Assembly: GCF_003610895.1 (NCBI RefSeq)
Contig: NZ_MCAS01000012.1
Coordinates: 248,001-312,000, forward strand
DNA: 64,000 nucleotides
DNA from: Paraburkholderia fungorum
Lineage (GTDB): Bacteria; Pseudomonadota; Gammaproteobacteria; Burkholderiales; Burkholderiaceae
Reading direction: 5' to 3'
This document shows positions 53,642 to 62,452 of this stretch, in pieces (position 1 is the stretch's first letter; each line of letters opens with the position of its first letter). The notes under the pieces are model-generated. The model saw only the letters and a program-made list of their open reading frames with translations. It ran no database searches and was not told the origin of the DNA. A program made the translations under genes and the position numbers.

Positions 53642-53653
53642 GCTCAAAAGTAA

Positions 53654-53674
53654 TGCCTTTTCTCAAAAAAGGCA
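53654..53674. promoter_or_regulatory. Palindrome TGCCTTTT / AAAAGGCA, probable LysR operator
   Basis: TGCCTTTT (53654-53661) and AAAAGGCA (53667-53674) are perfect 8-bp arms with a 5-bp centre, 13 bp before the LysR start codon. The site is in the usual position for autorepression and divergent activation. Confidence 0.5.
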
Positions 53675-53741
53675 ATTTTCAATTAACCTCGAGCTTCCGA
53701 TAATGAGCCTTCAGGAAACGGCGCTTATCGCCCGCAACTAA

Positions 53742-53938
53742 TTTGCATGGAACCGGAGTAGTGCGTTGAAGCGCCCACTCTGGCCGACAGCTTTGCATGG
53801 GGCCGGAGTAAGAGCTTTGCATGGGACAGGAGTAACGCGCTAAAGCGCGAACTCCTGTCGACAGCTAAAGCACTAACTCCGGCCGACAGCTTTGCATGGG
53901 GCCAGAGTAAGTGCTAAAGCGCTAACTCTGGCCGACAG
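53742..53938 (+). repeat. Nested array of ~50-bp hairpin repeats before mdlC
   Basis: Four related units each follow the plan (C)TTTGCATGG, then a stem arm, an inner stem, the second arm and GACAG. Unit 1 (53742-53790) is imperfect. Unit 2's left arm GGCCGGAGT (53801-53809) pairs with ACTCCGGCC at 53876-53884, with the whole of unit 3 inside the loop. Unit 3 has stem GACAGGAGT / ACTCCTGTC (53825-53859) and inner CGCGCT-AA-AGCGCG. Unit 4 has GGCCAGAGT / ACTCTGGCC (53900-53933). Stem changes in different units are compensated on the other arm. The last unit ends 10 bp before the mdlC start codon and overlaps its GGAGA region. Confidence 0.88.
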
Positions 53939-53947
53939 GAGACACGC

Positions 53948-55567
53948 ATGACCAGCAACGCGCCCCGTTCAGACGCATCGGGACTCTCTCAACCCACCTC
54001 GTTCACCGTGCGTGACGCCGTCATCGATCTCATGCGCCGTCTCGGCATGACGTCGGTGTTCGCCAATCCGGGGTCGACGGAATTGCCGTTGTTCCGCGAT
54101 TTCCCGCACGATTTCCGTTACGTGCTGGGCTTGCAGGAAGCGGCCGTGGTCGGCATGGCCGACGGCTATGCGCAGGCCACCCGCAACGCGTCATTCGTGA
54201 ATCTGCATTCGGCGGCAGGTGTAGGCAATGCGATGGGCAACATCTTCACCGCGTTCCGCAACCGCACGCCGATTGTGATCACCGCCGGGCAGCAGGCCCG
54301 CTCGATTCTGCCGTTCGACCCGTTCCTCGCGTCGACCCAGGCCACCGAATTGCCGAAACCGTATGTCAAATGGAGCATCGAACCGGCGCGCGCCGAGGAC
54401 GTGCCGCTGGCGATCGCGCGCGCTTATTACGTGGCGATGCAGGAACCGCGCGGGCCGGTGCTGGTGTCGATTCCCGTCGACGACTGGGACCGCGCCGCGG
54501 AGCCGGTGCCGGCACGCGTAGTCAGTACCGGGACGCGGCCGGAGCCGTTCGTGCTGGAGCAGATCGGCGCGGCGCTCGATGCCTGCGAACGGCCGGCGTT
54601 CGTCGTGGGCGGCGCGGTCGACAGGGCCGGCGGCTGGGACGAAGTGGTGAGTCTCGCTGAACGCCATAACGCCCGCGTGTTCGTCGCGCCGATGACAGGC
54701 CGCTGCGCGTTCCCCGAAGACCATCGGCTGTTCGCCGGTTTCCTGCCGGCCATGCGCGAGAAGATCGTCGAAATGCTCGGTGGCCATGATCTGATCTTCG
54801 TGATCGGCGCGGCGGCCTTCACGTATCACGTCGAAGGTCATGGGCCGCATCTGCCTGCCGGTGCGGCGCTGTGCCAGTTGATCGACGATCCGGCGATCGC
54901 GGCGTGGGCGCCGGCCGGCACCGCGGTAGTCGGTAATATTCGTCTGGGCGTAGCCGATCTGCTATCGAGGCCTGCGCCGAAAGCGCGCCCCTTGCCTGCG
55001 CCGCGCCGCGCACGTCCGCGCGCGGAACCGTCGGCGTTGATGTCGGTGGCGTTTGCATTGCAGACCCTCGCCGAGGTGCGCCACGCGGACGATATCGTGG
55101 TCGAGGAGGCGCCGAGCGCACGTCCGGTGATGCAGAACTACCTGCCGTTCACGCGCAGCGGCACCTTCTACACAATGGACAGCGGTGGTCTCGGCTATGG
55201 CATGCCGGCTGCTGTCGGCGTGGCGTTGGCGAAGCCCGGCACGCGCGTGATCGGCCTGATTGGCGACGGCTCCAGCATGTATTCGATCCAGGCCATCTAT
55301 AGCGCCGTGCAGATGAAACTGCCGGTTACATTCGTGATCCTGAACAATTCCCGCTACGCCGCGTTGCAGGATTTCGCGCCGGAATTCGGCTTTGGTCCGA
55401 ACGATCCTGTGCAAGGCACCGATCTGCCGGGACTCGACTTCGTATCGCTTGCCGCGGGCATGGGTTGCCACGGTACGCGCGTGACCGATGCCGAACGCCT
55501 GCATGAGGTTCTGCGCGACGCATTGGCATCATCCGGACCGAGGCTGGTCGAAGTCGTCGTGGCCTGA
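53948..55567 (+). CDS. mdlC: Benzoylformate decarboxylase
   Basis: This 539-residue thiamine-diphosphate enzyme is predicted to decarboxylate benzoylformate to benzaldehyde. The residues known in Pseudomonas putida BFDC are present at matching places: S43 in NPGSTELP (Ser26), E64 (Glu47), H87 in NLHSAAGVGNAMG (His70) and H294 in FTYHVEG (His281). The cofactor motif GDGSSMYSIQ...VILNN is intact. The chain is about 10 residues longer than BFDC at the N-terminus. The start lies directly after a hairpin repeat array with GGAGAC as ribosome-binding site. The next gene is an aldehyde dehydrogenase, as in the mandelate pathway. Confidence 0.93.
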   Translation: MTSNAPRSDASGLSQPTSFTVRDAVIDLMRRLGMTSVFANPGSTELPLFRDFPHDFRYVLGLQEAAVVGMADGYAQATRNASFVNLHSAAGVGNAMGNIFTAFRNRTPIVITAGQQARSILPFDPFLASTQATELPKPYVKWSIEPARAEDVPLAIARAYYVAMQEPRGPVLVSIPVDDWDRAAEPVPARVVSTGTRPEPFVLEQIGAALDACERPAFVVGGAVDRAGGWDEVVSLAERHNARVFVAPMTGRCAFPEDHRLFAGFLPAMREKIVEMLGGHDLIFVIGAAAFTYHVEGHGPHLPAGAALCQLIDDPAIAAWAPAGTAVVGNIRLGVADLLSRPAPKARPLPAPRRARPRAEPSALMSVAFALQTLAEVRHADDIVVEEAPSARPVMQNYLPFTRSGTFYTMDSGGLGYGMPAAVGVALAKPGTRVIGLIGDGSSMYSIQAIYSAVQMKLPVTFVILNNSRYAALQDFAPEFGFGPNDPVQGTDLPGLDFVSLAAGMGCHGTRVTDAERLHEVLRDALASSGPRLVEVVVA

Positions 55568-55620
55568 TCTCGAGCGAGCGCCACACCCGCATTCAAAAAC
55601 TTTCCGCAGGAGACAACACG

Positions 55621-57072
55621 ATGCAGAGCATTTCGATGCTGATCAACGGTGCAGCAGTAGACGCGAGCAACGGCGCTACCTTCGAGCGCCGCAATCCGCT
55701 CGATGGGGAAGTCGCGACGCGCGCTCCCGCGGCGACGGTTGCCGACGCGGTAGCCGCCGCCGACGCCGCAGCAGCGGCGTTTCCGGCATGGTCCGCGCTC
55801 GGGCCGGGCGAGCGCCGCGCGCTGCTGATGAAGGCGGCGCACGCGCTGGAGGCGCGCAGCGACGCGTTCGCCAGAGTCATGGCCGCGGAGACGGGCGCAT
55901 CGGCGATGTGGGCGGGGTTCAATGTGCATCTCGCCGCCGGCGGATTGATGGAAGCAGCGTCGCTCACCACGCAGATTGGCGGCGAGCTGATTCCGTCCGA
56001 CGTGCCGGGCAGTCTTGCGATGGGCGTGCGTCAGCCGGCCGGTGTCGTGCTCGGCATCGCGCCGTGGAATGCGCCGGTGATCCTCGCGGTGCGTGCAATT
56101 GCGTTGCCGCTTGCGTGCGGAAATACCGTCGTGCTGAAGGGTTCGGAGATCTGCCCCGGCACGCACGGCCTGATTATCGAGGTCTTGCAGGAAGCGGGTT
56201 TGCCCAAGGGCGTGGTGAACTTCATCACCAACGCGCCGGCCGATGCGGGCGCCGTGGTCGAGGCCCTGATCGCCCATCCGAAAGTCCGGCGTGTCAATTT
56301 CACCGGCTCCACGCACGTGGGCAAGATTATCGCGGCCACCTGTGCGCGCTATCTGAAGCCGTCGGTGCTGGAGCTCGGCGGGAAAGCGCCGTTGATCGTG
56401 CTCGACGACGCGGATCTCGACGCAGCCGTCAACGCCGCAGCCTTCGGTGCGTTCGCCAACTCGGGGCAGATCTGCATGTCGACGGAACGGATCATCGTCG
56501 ATGAGCGGGTCGCCGAGCCGTTCGTCGCGAAGCTCGCGCAGAAAGCGCGCGGCCTGCCGCTCGGCGATCCACGCAAAGGGCCGGTGGTGCTCGGCTCGGT
56601 GGTGGATATGGCGACGGTGGAGCGCTGCAACGCGCTGATCGACGACGCACTGGCCAAAGGCGCCACGCTCGTCTGCGGCGGCAAGGCGGACAGCACCTTG
56701 ATGCCCGCCACGCTGCTCGACCACGTCACACCCGCGATGCGCATCTATGGCGAGGAGTCGTTCGGACCCGTGAAGGGCATTGTGCGTGTCAACGGCGAAG
56801 ACGAAGCCGTCGCCTGTGCGAACGACAACGAATATGGGCTCTCGTCGGCCGTGTTCAGCCGTGATGTGGCGCGCGCGATGAATGTCGCGAGGCGCATCGA
56901 ATCGGGCATTTGCCACGTCAACGGGCCGACCGTTCACGACGAAGCGCAAATGCCGTTCGGCGGCGTGAAAGGCAGTGGCTTTGGACGTTTCGGCGGGCAG
57001 GCGGGGATTGCCGAATTCACGGACTTGCGCTGGATTACCGTGCAAACCACGCCACGTCATTACCCCTTCTGA
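55621..57072 (+). CDS. Aromatic aldehyde dehydrogenase (benzaldehyde/vanillin type)
   Basis: This 483-residue NAD(P)-dependent aldehyde dehydrogenase has E251 in LELGGKAPLIVLDDADLDAA and catalytic C285 in NSGQICMSTERI. The opening MQSISMLINGAAVDASNGAT and the C-terminal PTVHDEAQMPFGGVKGSGFG resemble salicylaldehyde, vanillin and benzaldehyde dehydrogenases. It starts 53 bp after mdlC with CAGGAGAC in front, so it would oxidise the benzaldehyde formed by MdlC to benzoate. It could be named mdlD-like, but benzaldehyde specificity is inferred from context. Confidence 0.9.
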   Translation: MQSISMLINGAAVDASNGATFERRNPLDGEVATRAPAATVADAVAAADAAAAAFPAWSALGPGERRALLMKAAHALEARSDAFARVMAAETGASAMWAGFNVHLAAGGLMEAASLTTQIGGELIPSDVPGSLAMGVRQPAGVVLGIAPWNAPVILAVRAIALPLACGNTVVLKGSEICPGTHGLIIEVLQEAGLPKGVVNFITNAPADAGAVVEALIAHPKVRRVNFTGSTHVGKIIAATCARYLKPSVLELGGKAPLIVLDDADLDAAVNAAAFGAFANSGQICMSTERIIVDERVAEPFVAKLAQKARGLPLGDPRKGPVVLGSVVDMATVERCNALIDDALAKGATLVCGGKADSTLMPATLLDHVTPAMRIYGEESFGPVKGIVRVNGEDEAVACANDNEYGLSSAVFSRDVARAMNVARRIESGICHVNGPTVHDEAQMPFGGVKGSGFGRFGGQAGIAEFTDLRWITVQTTPRHYPF

Positions 57073-57328
57073 AGAGACGATGGCTGTTCCGGTTGCAGCA
57101 TGTCGTTGCATGTTGCAGCACGCCGGTTCACCGCAACGATGCGCACGCCGTGCAAGCCATGCATACATGTCATGGCTTTTGCGCGAAACGGCAATGTCGG
57201 AAGCGGGGCTCCCGCTCACATACTCAGCAAAAAGCATGACCTGAAAACGTGCCGCAAAGGCATACCTCAAAGCATGACGAGAAAAAGCGCGACGCTCAGA
57301 TCGCGCATACAAACCAGGAGACAGCTGC

Positions 57329-58756
57329 ATGACCAGTTATGTACCACCGGCCGGTCCGGCCAGTGCGGCAACCGGCACGACCGATGCGGGCGGCGCGCCG
57401 CTCACCGGTAATCAGGCGGGAATCGAAGAGGGGCGTCACGTGGTCGACATCGGCCGCACGCTCGACGAAGGCCCGTACACCATCATGCAGAAGACCGTGG
57501 TGTTTCTCGCGGCGTTGTCGATCGTGCTGGACGGTTTCGACAGTCAACTGATCGGTTTTGCGATTCCCGTGTTGATCAAGGAGTGGGGCGTCACGCGCGC
57601 GGCTTTTGCGCCGGTGGTTGCGGCCGGGCTGATCGGCATGGGCATAGGCAGCGCGTGTGCCGGGCTGCTGGCGGATCGCTTCGGCCGCCGCTGGGCGGTA
57701 ATCGGCAGCGTGCTGGTGTTCGGCGCCGCCACGTGCGGTATCTGCTTCGCGCCTGACATCGTGACGATTGCCGTGTTGCGCTTTATCGCCGGTCTGGGCA
57801 TCGGCGGCGCATTACCGAGTTCGACGACCATGACCGCGGAGTTCACGCCGGCTCGCCGCCGCACATTGGCCGTCACCGCGACGATTGTCTGCGTGCCGCT
57901 CGGCGGCATGGTGGCGGGTCTGTTCGCGCACGAAATTCTACCGACGTACGGATGGCGCGGCTTGTTCATGATCGGCGGCGTGCTGCCTCTCGCGCTCGGC
58001 GTGTTGCTGCTCTTCACGTTGCCTGAGTCGCCGCGCTTTCTCGCCCGGCGTCCGCAACGCTGGCCGGAGCTCAAACGCCTGCTTGGCCGGATGTCGCGGC
58101 CGGTGGCAAGCGGCTGCGTATTTGCCGACTCGCGCGAACAGGCCGTTGAAAAGCACACGGGTTTTACCGCGCTCTTCCGCGAGGGTCTGGCGCTCGATAC
58201 GGTAGCCATCTGGTGCGCGTTCTGCCTATGCCTGCTGGCCGTCTATAGCGCCTTCAGCTGGCTGCCGACCATGCTGAGCACGCAAGGCCTCTCGGTGGCT
58301 GTGGCGGGTTCGGGGCTCACCGCGTACAACCTGGGTGGAGTGGTTGGCGCGTTGCTGTGCGCCGCGGTGATCGCTCGCACCGGCTCGCGTTGGCCTTTGA
58401 TTCTCTGCAGTGCGGGTGGCGCGGTGAGCGCGTTGTTGCTGCTCGGTGTGAACATCGCCGATCACACCGGCCTGCTGATCTTCGGTCTCGGTGTGCACGG
58501 ACTGTTCGTCAACGCGGTTCAGTCGACCATGTTCGCGCTGTGTGCTTATGTCTATCCGACCCGTGTGCGCGCCACCGGCACCGCGTCGGCGCTCGCGTTC
58601 GGCCGGCTCGGCGCGATTGCCAGCGCGTTCGCGGGTGCGGTGGTGATCACGGCCGGCGGCGCATCGTCGTACTTATGGATGCTCGGAATCGCGATGTTGA
58701 TCGTGATGGTCGCGCTGATGGCGGTCAAACGCCATATTCCGACGCCGGGTGTTTGA
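57329..58756 (+). CDS. MFS aromatic acid transporter (AAHS family)
   Basis: This 475-residue permease of the aromatic acid:H+ symporter family (PcaK/BenK-like) has the family pattern LDGFDSQLIGFAIPVLIKEW, GIGSACAGLLADRFGRRWAV and RFIAGLGIGGALPSSTTMTA. Residues 1-50 are a polar cytoplasmic extension. The ribosome-binding site CAGGAGACA precedes ATG. Its place after mdlC and the aldehyde dehydrogenase suggests import of benzoylformate, mandelate or benzoate. The 256-bp gap upstream has no visible gene. Confidence 0.88.
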   Translation: MTSYVPPAGPASAATGTTDAGGAPLTGNQAGIEEGRHVVDIGRTLDEGPYTIMQKTVVFLAALSIVLDGFDSQLIGFAIPVLIKEWGVTRAAFAPVVAAGLIGMGIGSACAGLLADRFGRRWAVIGSVLVFGAATCGICFAPDIVTIAVLRFIAGLGIGGALPSSTTMTAEFTPARRRTLAVTATIVCVPLGGMVAGLFAHEILPTYGWRGLFMIGGVLPLALGVLLLFTLPESPRFLARRPQRWPELKRLLGRMSRPVASGCVFADSREQAVEKHTGFTALFREGLALDTVAIWCAFCLCLLAVYSAFSWLPTMLSTQGLSVAVAGSGLTAYNLGGVVGALLCAAVIARTGSRWPLILCSAGGAVSALLLLGVNIADHTGLLIFGLGVHGLFVNAVQSTMFALCAYVYPTRVRATGTASALAFGRLGAIASAFAGAVVITAGGASSYLWMLGIAMLIVMVALMAVKRHIPTPGV

Positions 58757-58967
58757 GGGACGCAATGTCCTGACTTGCGGCGATTGTGTGTGACAGGCGG
58801 ATCGCCGCTATCTGAGGCAGTCAATCGTGAATGTGCCGGACGGTTTGAACAGCGGTCGGCATCGCCACGCCGGTAATTAGTATCGCTACATAAAAGATGC
58901 TGCGTATGGGCTGCATCGGTATAGCTGTGCGCTCATACAAAGCACCCGTCAAGGAGACACGGAGATA

Positions 58968-60104
58968 ATGAAATACCAACTCGCTTTGGGCAGTGTGCTG
59001 CTCGGTATCAGCGCCTCGTCGTTCGCACAGAGCAGCGTGACGTTGTACGGGATCATCGACACCGGCATCGAACTGGTGACGCATGCGAATGCGGCGGGCA
59101 ATAGCGTCGTGCGCATGCCGGGCATTACCGGCGAATTTCCGTCGCGCTGGGGGATTCGCGGCAAGGAGGGCCTGGGTGGTGGGTTGTCCGCGGTGTTTGT
59201 GCTGGAGAGCGGCTTTAATACCAGGGGCGGCACGCTCAATCAGGGTGGCCGGCTGTTTGGACGGCAAGCTTACGTCGGTCTCGAGAGTCCCTATGGCACG
59301 TTGACGTTCGGCCGCCAATACACGATGACGTATTGGGCGATCCTCGACTCCGATCTGCTCGGTCCCGACATATACGGCGGCACGGGGTCGTTCGATCAGT
59401 ACATGCCGAGCGCACGCAGCGACAACACGATTGCGTACAAGGGCACGTTCTCGGGTTTCACGTTCGGCGCGACTTATTCATTCGGCCGCGACTCGGCGGG
59501 GACGGGCAATTCGCCGGGGCAGGGTACCTGTGTGGGGTCGATTCCGGGCAGTTCGCAGAGTTGCCGTGAATGGTCGACGATGTTGCGCTATGACATGAAC
59601 GGCTACGGCGTGGCGGGCGCCTACGACGAACAACGCGGCGGCCCGGGTGCCGCCGCGAATCTGTACGACGGCACGGCGCCTTTTGCGTTGACGCAATCTG
59701 GCGACAAGGACGTGCGGATGCAGTTGAACGGCTATGGACACATCGGGCCGGTGAAGCTTGGAGCAGGTTGGCTTGGCCGTCATGTCGAAACGGTGTCCCC
59801 GGCGTTGCCGGACGTGCGCTCGAATCTGTACTACCTGACTGCGTCCTATAACGTGACGCCCGCGTTCATTTTCGATGGCGGCGTGTACCGCATCGTCAAT
59901 CGCGCAGACGACACTCGCGGCACCATCGCCGCGCTACGCACCACGTATCTGTTGTCGAAGCGTTCCGCGGTTTACCTGCAAGGTGCGTATCTGTTCAACA
60001 GTGCGCATGCTGCTTATACGGTGAGCCAGGGCGGCGGAGGCACGACGCCGGCGCCAGGCATCGGGCAACTCGGGGTGATGGCCGGCATTCGCCACTCGTT
60101 CTGA
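58968..60104 (+). CDS. Outer-membrane porin
   Basis: This 378-residue trimeric porin has signal peptide MKYQLALGSVLLGISASSFA, mature start QSSVTLYGIIDTGIELVTHA, the GIRGKEGLGGGLSAVFVLES stretch, and a C-terminal phenylalanine in AGIRHSF. GGAGACACGGAG precedes the ATG. It follows the aromatic-acid permease in the same direction and likely gives outer-membrane entry for the same compounds. An intrinsic terminator lies 36 bp downstream. Confidence 0.92.
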   Translation: MKYQLALGSVLLGISASSFAQSSVTLYGIIDTGIELVTHANAAGNSVVRMPGITGEFPSRWGIRGKEGLGGGLSAVFVLESGFNTRGGTLNQGGRLFGRQAYVGLESPYGTLTFGRQYTMTYWAILDSDLLGPDIYGGTGSFDQYMPSARSDNTIAYKGTFSGFTFGATYSFGRDSAGTGNSPGQGTCVGSIPGSSQSCREWSTMLRYDMNGYGVAGAYDEQRGGPGAAANLYDGTAPFALTQSGDKDVRMQLNGYGHIGPVKLGAGWLGRHVETVSPALPDVRSNLYYLTASYNVTPAFIFDGGVYRIVNRADDTRGTIAALRTTYLLSKRSAVYLQGAYLFNSAHAAYTVSQGGGGTTPAPGIGQLGVMAGIRHSF

Positions 60105-60140
60105 ACGATGCACTGAAAGTGCGGTGACCAGGCTCAAGAG

Positions 60141-60179
60141 AAAACGGCCACGTCGACATGTTTGACGTGGCCGTTTTTT
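60141..60179 (+). terminator. Intrinsic terminator after porin, bidirectional
   Basis: AAAACGGCCACGTC and GACGTGGCCGTTTTTT form a stem of about 14 bp with a 9-base loop, followed by a T-run on the plus strand and, through the AAAA arm, also on the minus strand. It serves the porin and the convergent gabD gene. Confidence 0.9.
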
Positions 60180-60182
60180 GCA

Positions 60183-61643
60183 TCAGATGCCGCCGACGCA
60201 CATGTACTTGATTACCACATAATCGTCGATACCGTAGTGCGAGCCTTCGCGGCCGAGACCGGATTGCTTGACTCCGCCGAACGGCGCGACTTCGTTGGAA
60301 ATCAGACCGGTGTTGATCCCCACCATGCCATATTCGAGCGCTTCCGCGACACGCCAGACGCGGCCGATATCGCGGCTATAGAAGTACGACGCGAGGCCGA
60401 ATTCCGTATCGTTGGCGAGGCGGATCACTTCTTCGTCCGACGAGAAGCGGAACAGCGGCGCGAGCGGCCCGAAGGTTTCGTCGCGCGCGACCTTCATGGC
60501 CGGCGTCACATCCGCAAGCACGGTCGGCTCGAAGAAGCCGTGGCCGAGCGCATGGCGCTTGCCGCCGGTGACGATGCGAGCCCCTTTGGCGAGGGCGTCT
60601 TCGATATGCGACTCGACCTTGAGCACGGCCGCTTCGTTGATCAGGGGTCCTTGCGTGACACCTTCTTCGGTGCCGCGGCCGACCTTGAGCTGCTCGACGG
60701 CGACGCGCAGTTTTTCGGCGAATGCGTCGTAGACCTTATCGTGCACGTAGAAGCGATTCGTGCACACGCAGGTCTGACCGCTGTTGCGATATTTCGATGC
60801 GATGGCGCCCGCGACGGCCGCATCCAGATCCGCGTCGTCGAAGACGATGAAGGGTGCGTTGCCGCCGAGCTCGAGCGACACTTTCTTGACCGTCGGCGCG
60901 CACTGCGCCATCAGCAGACGGCCTACCGGCGTCGAGCCGGTGAAGGACAGTTTGCGCACGATCGGATTGCCGGTCATTTCCGCGCCGATCGCTTTCGGCT
61001 CGCCGGTCACGACGTTGAACACGCCGCGCGGCACACCGGCGCGTTCGGCCAGCACGGCGAGGGCGAGGGCCGACAGCGGCGTGGCTTCGGCCGGTTTGAC
61101 GATGATCGGGCAACCGGCGGCGAGTGCCGGGCCGACTTTACGCGTGATCATGGCCGCCGGGAAATTCCACGGCGTGATGGCTGCGCAGACGCCGATCGGT
61201 TCTTTCGTCACGACGATGCGTTTGTCGCCTGCCGGCGTGGGGATGGTGTCGCCGTTGACGCGTTTGCCTTCTTCCGCGAACCATTCCAGGAACGAGGCGG
61301 CGTACAGGATTTCGCCTTTGGCTTCGGCGAGGGGTTTGCCTTGTTCGGTGGTCAGGATCGTTGCCAGATCGTCGGCGTTTTCCAGCATCAGGTCATGCCA
61401 TTTACGCAGGATCGTGGCGCGTTGTTTGGCGGTGGTTGCTCGCCATGCTGGCCATGCGGCGTTGGCCGTGTCGATTGCGCGGCGGGTTTCGGTTGTGCCC
61501 ATGCGGGGCACGGTGGCGATGGTTTCGCCTGTGGCCGGGTTTTTGACTTCGAATGTTGTGTTGTCTTCGGCGGATTGCCATTCGCCTGCTATGTAGGCTT
61601 TTGTTTTTAGAAGTGTGGGGTCTTGCAGGACTGGCGTTGGCAT
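60183..61643 (-). CDS. gabD: Succinate-semialdehyde dehydrogenase
   Basis: This 486-residue NAD(P)-dependent aldehyde dehydrogenase has E258 in SLELGGNAPFIVFDDADLDA and C292 in NSGQTCVCTNRF. The set of motifs EWQSAEDNTTFEVKNPATGE, AITPWNFPAAMITRKVGPAL and GREGSHYGIDDYVVIKYM is characteristic of GabD. It oxidises succinate semialdehyde, made from GABA by GabT, to succinate. The start codon follows CTGGAGCG within the A/C-rich tail of repeat copy B. It lies 810 bp from gabT rather than next to it. Confidence 0.93.
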   Translation of the reverse strand: MPTPVLQDPTLLKTKAYIAGEWQSAEDNTTFEVKNPATGETIATVPRMGTTETRRAIDTANAAWPAWRATTAKQRATILRKWHDLMLENADDLATILTTEQGKPLAEAKGEILYAASFLEWFAEEGKRVNGDTIPTPAGDKRIVVTKEPIGVCAAITPWNFPAAMITRKVGPALAAGCPIIVKPAEATPLSALALAVLAERAGVPRGVFNVVTGEPKAIGAEMTGNPIVRKLSFTGSTPVGRLLMAQCAPTVKKVSLELGGNAPFIVFDDADLDAAVAGAIASKYRNSGQTCVCTNRFYVHDKVYDAFAEKLRVAVEQLKVGRGTEEGVTQGPLINEAAVLKVESHIEDALAKGARIVTGGKRHALGHGFFEPTVLADVTPAMKVARDETFGPLAPLFRFSSDEEVIRLANDTEFGLASYFYSRDIGRVWRVAEALEYGMVGINTGLISNEVAPFGGVKQSGLGREGSHYGIDDYVVIKYMCVGGI

Positions 61644-61667
61644 TTGGGTTTCGCTCCAGGGGTTTGG

Positions 61668-61964
61668 GTTTTTTTTGTTGCCTGTGCGGCGCTTGGTGGT
61701 TGTGGTTTTTTGCTTTTGCTTGTTGTGGGTTCTTCTTTGGCCTTTCCTTGTTTTGCTAGTGGTCTATTAGCGTTGCCCCTGTGCGGGGCGGCACTTACTT
61801 TCTTTGCCGCCGCAAAGAAAGATAAGCAAAGAAAGCGGCTCACCCCGCCAGCTCATAAGCGGGTCCCCCGCACAGCCACGGTAGTGGTGCATCTGGAATC
61901 CGTGTGCTCGCACACTCCGCTCCAGTGACAAGGCCGTCATACTTCCGGCGGCGCTGCGCGCGCC
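61668..61964 (-). repeat. Dispersed double-hairpin repeat, copy B (inverted) with tail
   Basis: The 85-bp core at 61757-61841, read on the minus strand, differs from copies A and C at one base only. Upstream on that strand it extends through the GATTCCAGATGCACCACT segment to 61964, matching copy A including the 40-bp outer arm (61925-61964). Its tail (61668-61756) is A/C-rich on the minus strand and shares wording with the tail of copy C (GCAAAACAAGGAAAGGCCAA, then CAAGCGCCGC and CAGGCAAC). The tail leads into the gabD leader. Confidence 0.9.
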
Positions 61965-62105
61965 GACGCGCAGTTCGAAAACCAACGCGTTTTCCAGCGT
62001 ATCGCCGAGGCGAAGCCGATGGCCCCCACCACGCACCACCGAAGCCTTGGTTTCCCATGCAGACCCGTCCGCGACGCACGTAGTGCGGAGTGGGAGCGAA
62101 TGAGT

Positions 62106-62400
62106 CCTTTGTCACTTATGCCGAATGTGCGAGAACACGGATTCCAGATGCACCACTACCCCCTCCAAGCTGGGGGACCCACTTAAGAATTAGCGGTTTG
62201 AGCCGCTTTCTTTGCTTATCTTTCTTTGCGGCGGCAAAGAAAGTAAGTGCCGCCCCGCACAGGGGCAACACTAATAGACCACTAGCAAAACAAGGAAAGG
62301 CCAAAGAAAAAGCCACAACAAGCAAAAACAAAAACCACCAAGCGCCGCGCAGGCAACCAAAACAAAACAAAAACAAAACAAAAACAAAAAACAGGAAAAA
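62106..62400 (+). repeat. Dispersed double-hairpin repeat, copy C with tail
   Basis: The core at 62200-62284 is identical to copy A. The upstream part (62106-62199) has the same GTGCGAG...CAC and GATTCCAGATGCACCACT blocks but lacks the outer 30-bp arm seen in A and B. The A/C-rich tail (62285 to about 62400) shares blocks with copy B's tail, including runs of AACAAAACAAAAAC. With copy B it forms an inverted pair about 360 bp apart in the gabT-gabD gap. The 140 bp between B and C (61965-62105) has no gene. Confidence 0.9.
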
Positions 62401-62452
62401 GGCCACCGCCGCAGGCAAACAACCAACCCGCCGCGAAGGCCCAAAAAAACCA

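Noticed and set aside
53742..53938. Possible CRISPR array
   Set aside because: The units are hairpin repeats without unique spacers of constant length, one unit is nested in another, and no cas gene is nearby.
55354..57330. 658-codon minus-strand frame opposite mdlC and the aldehyde dehydrogenase
   Set aside because: Shadow frame of two well-conserved enzymes. There is no ribosome-binding site or domain pattern.
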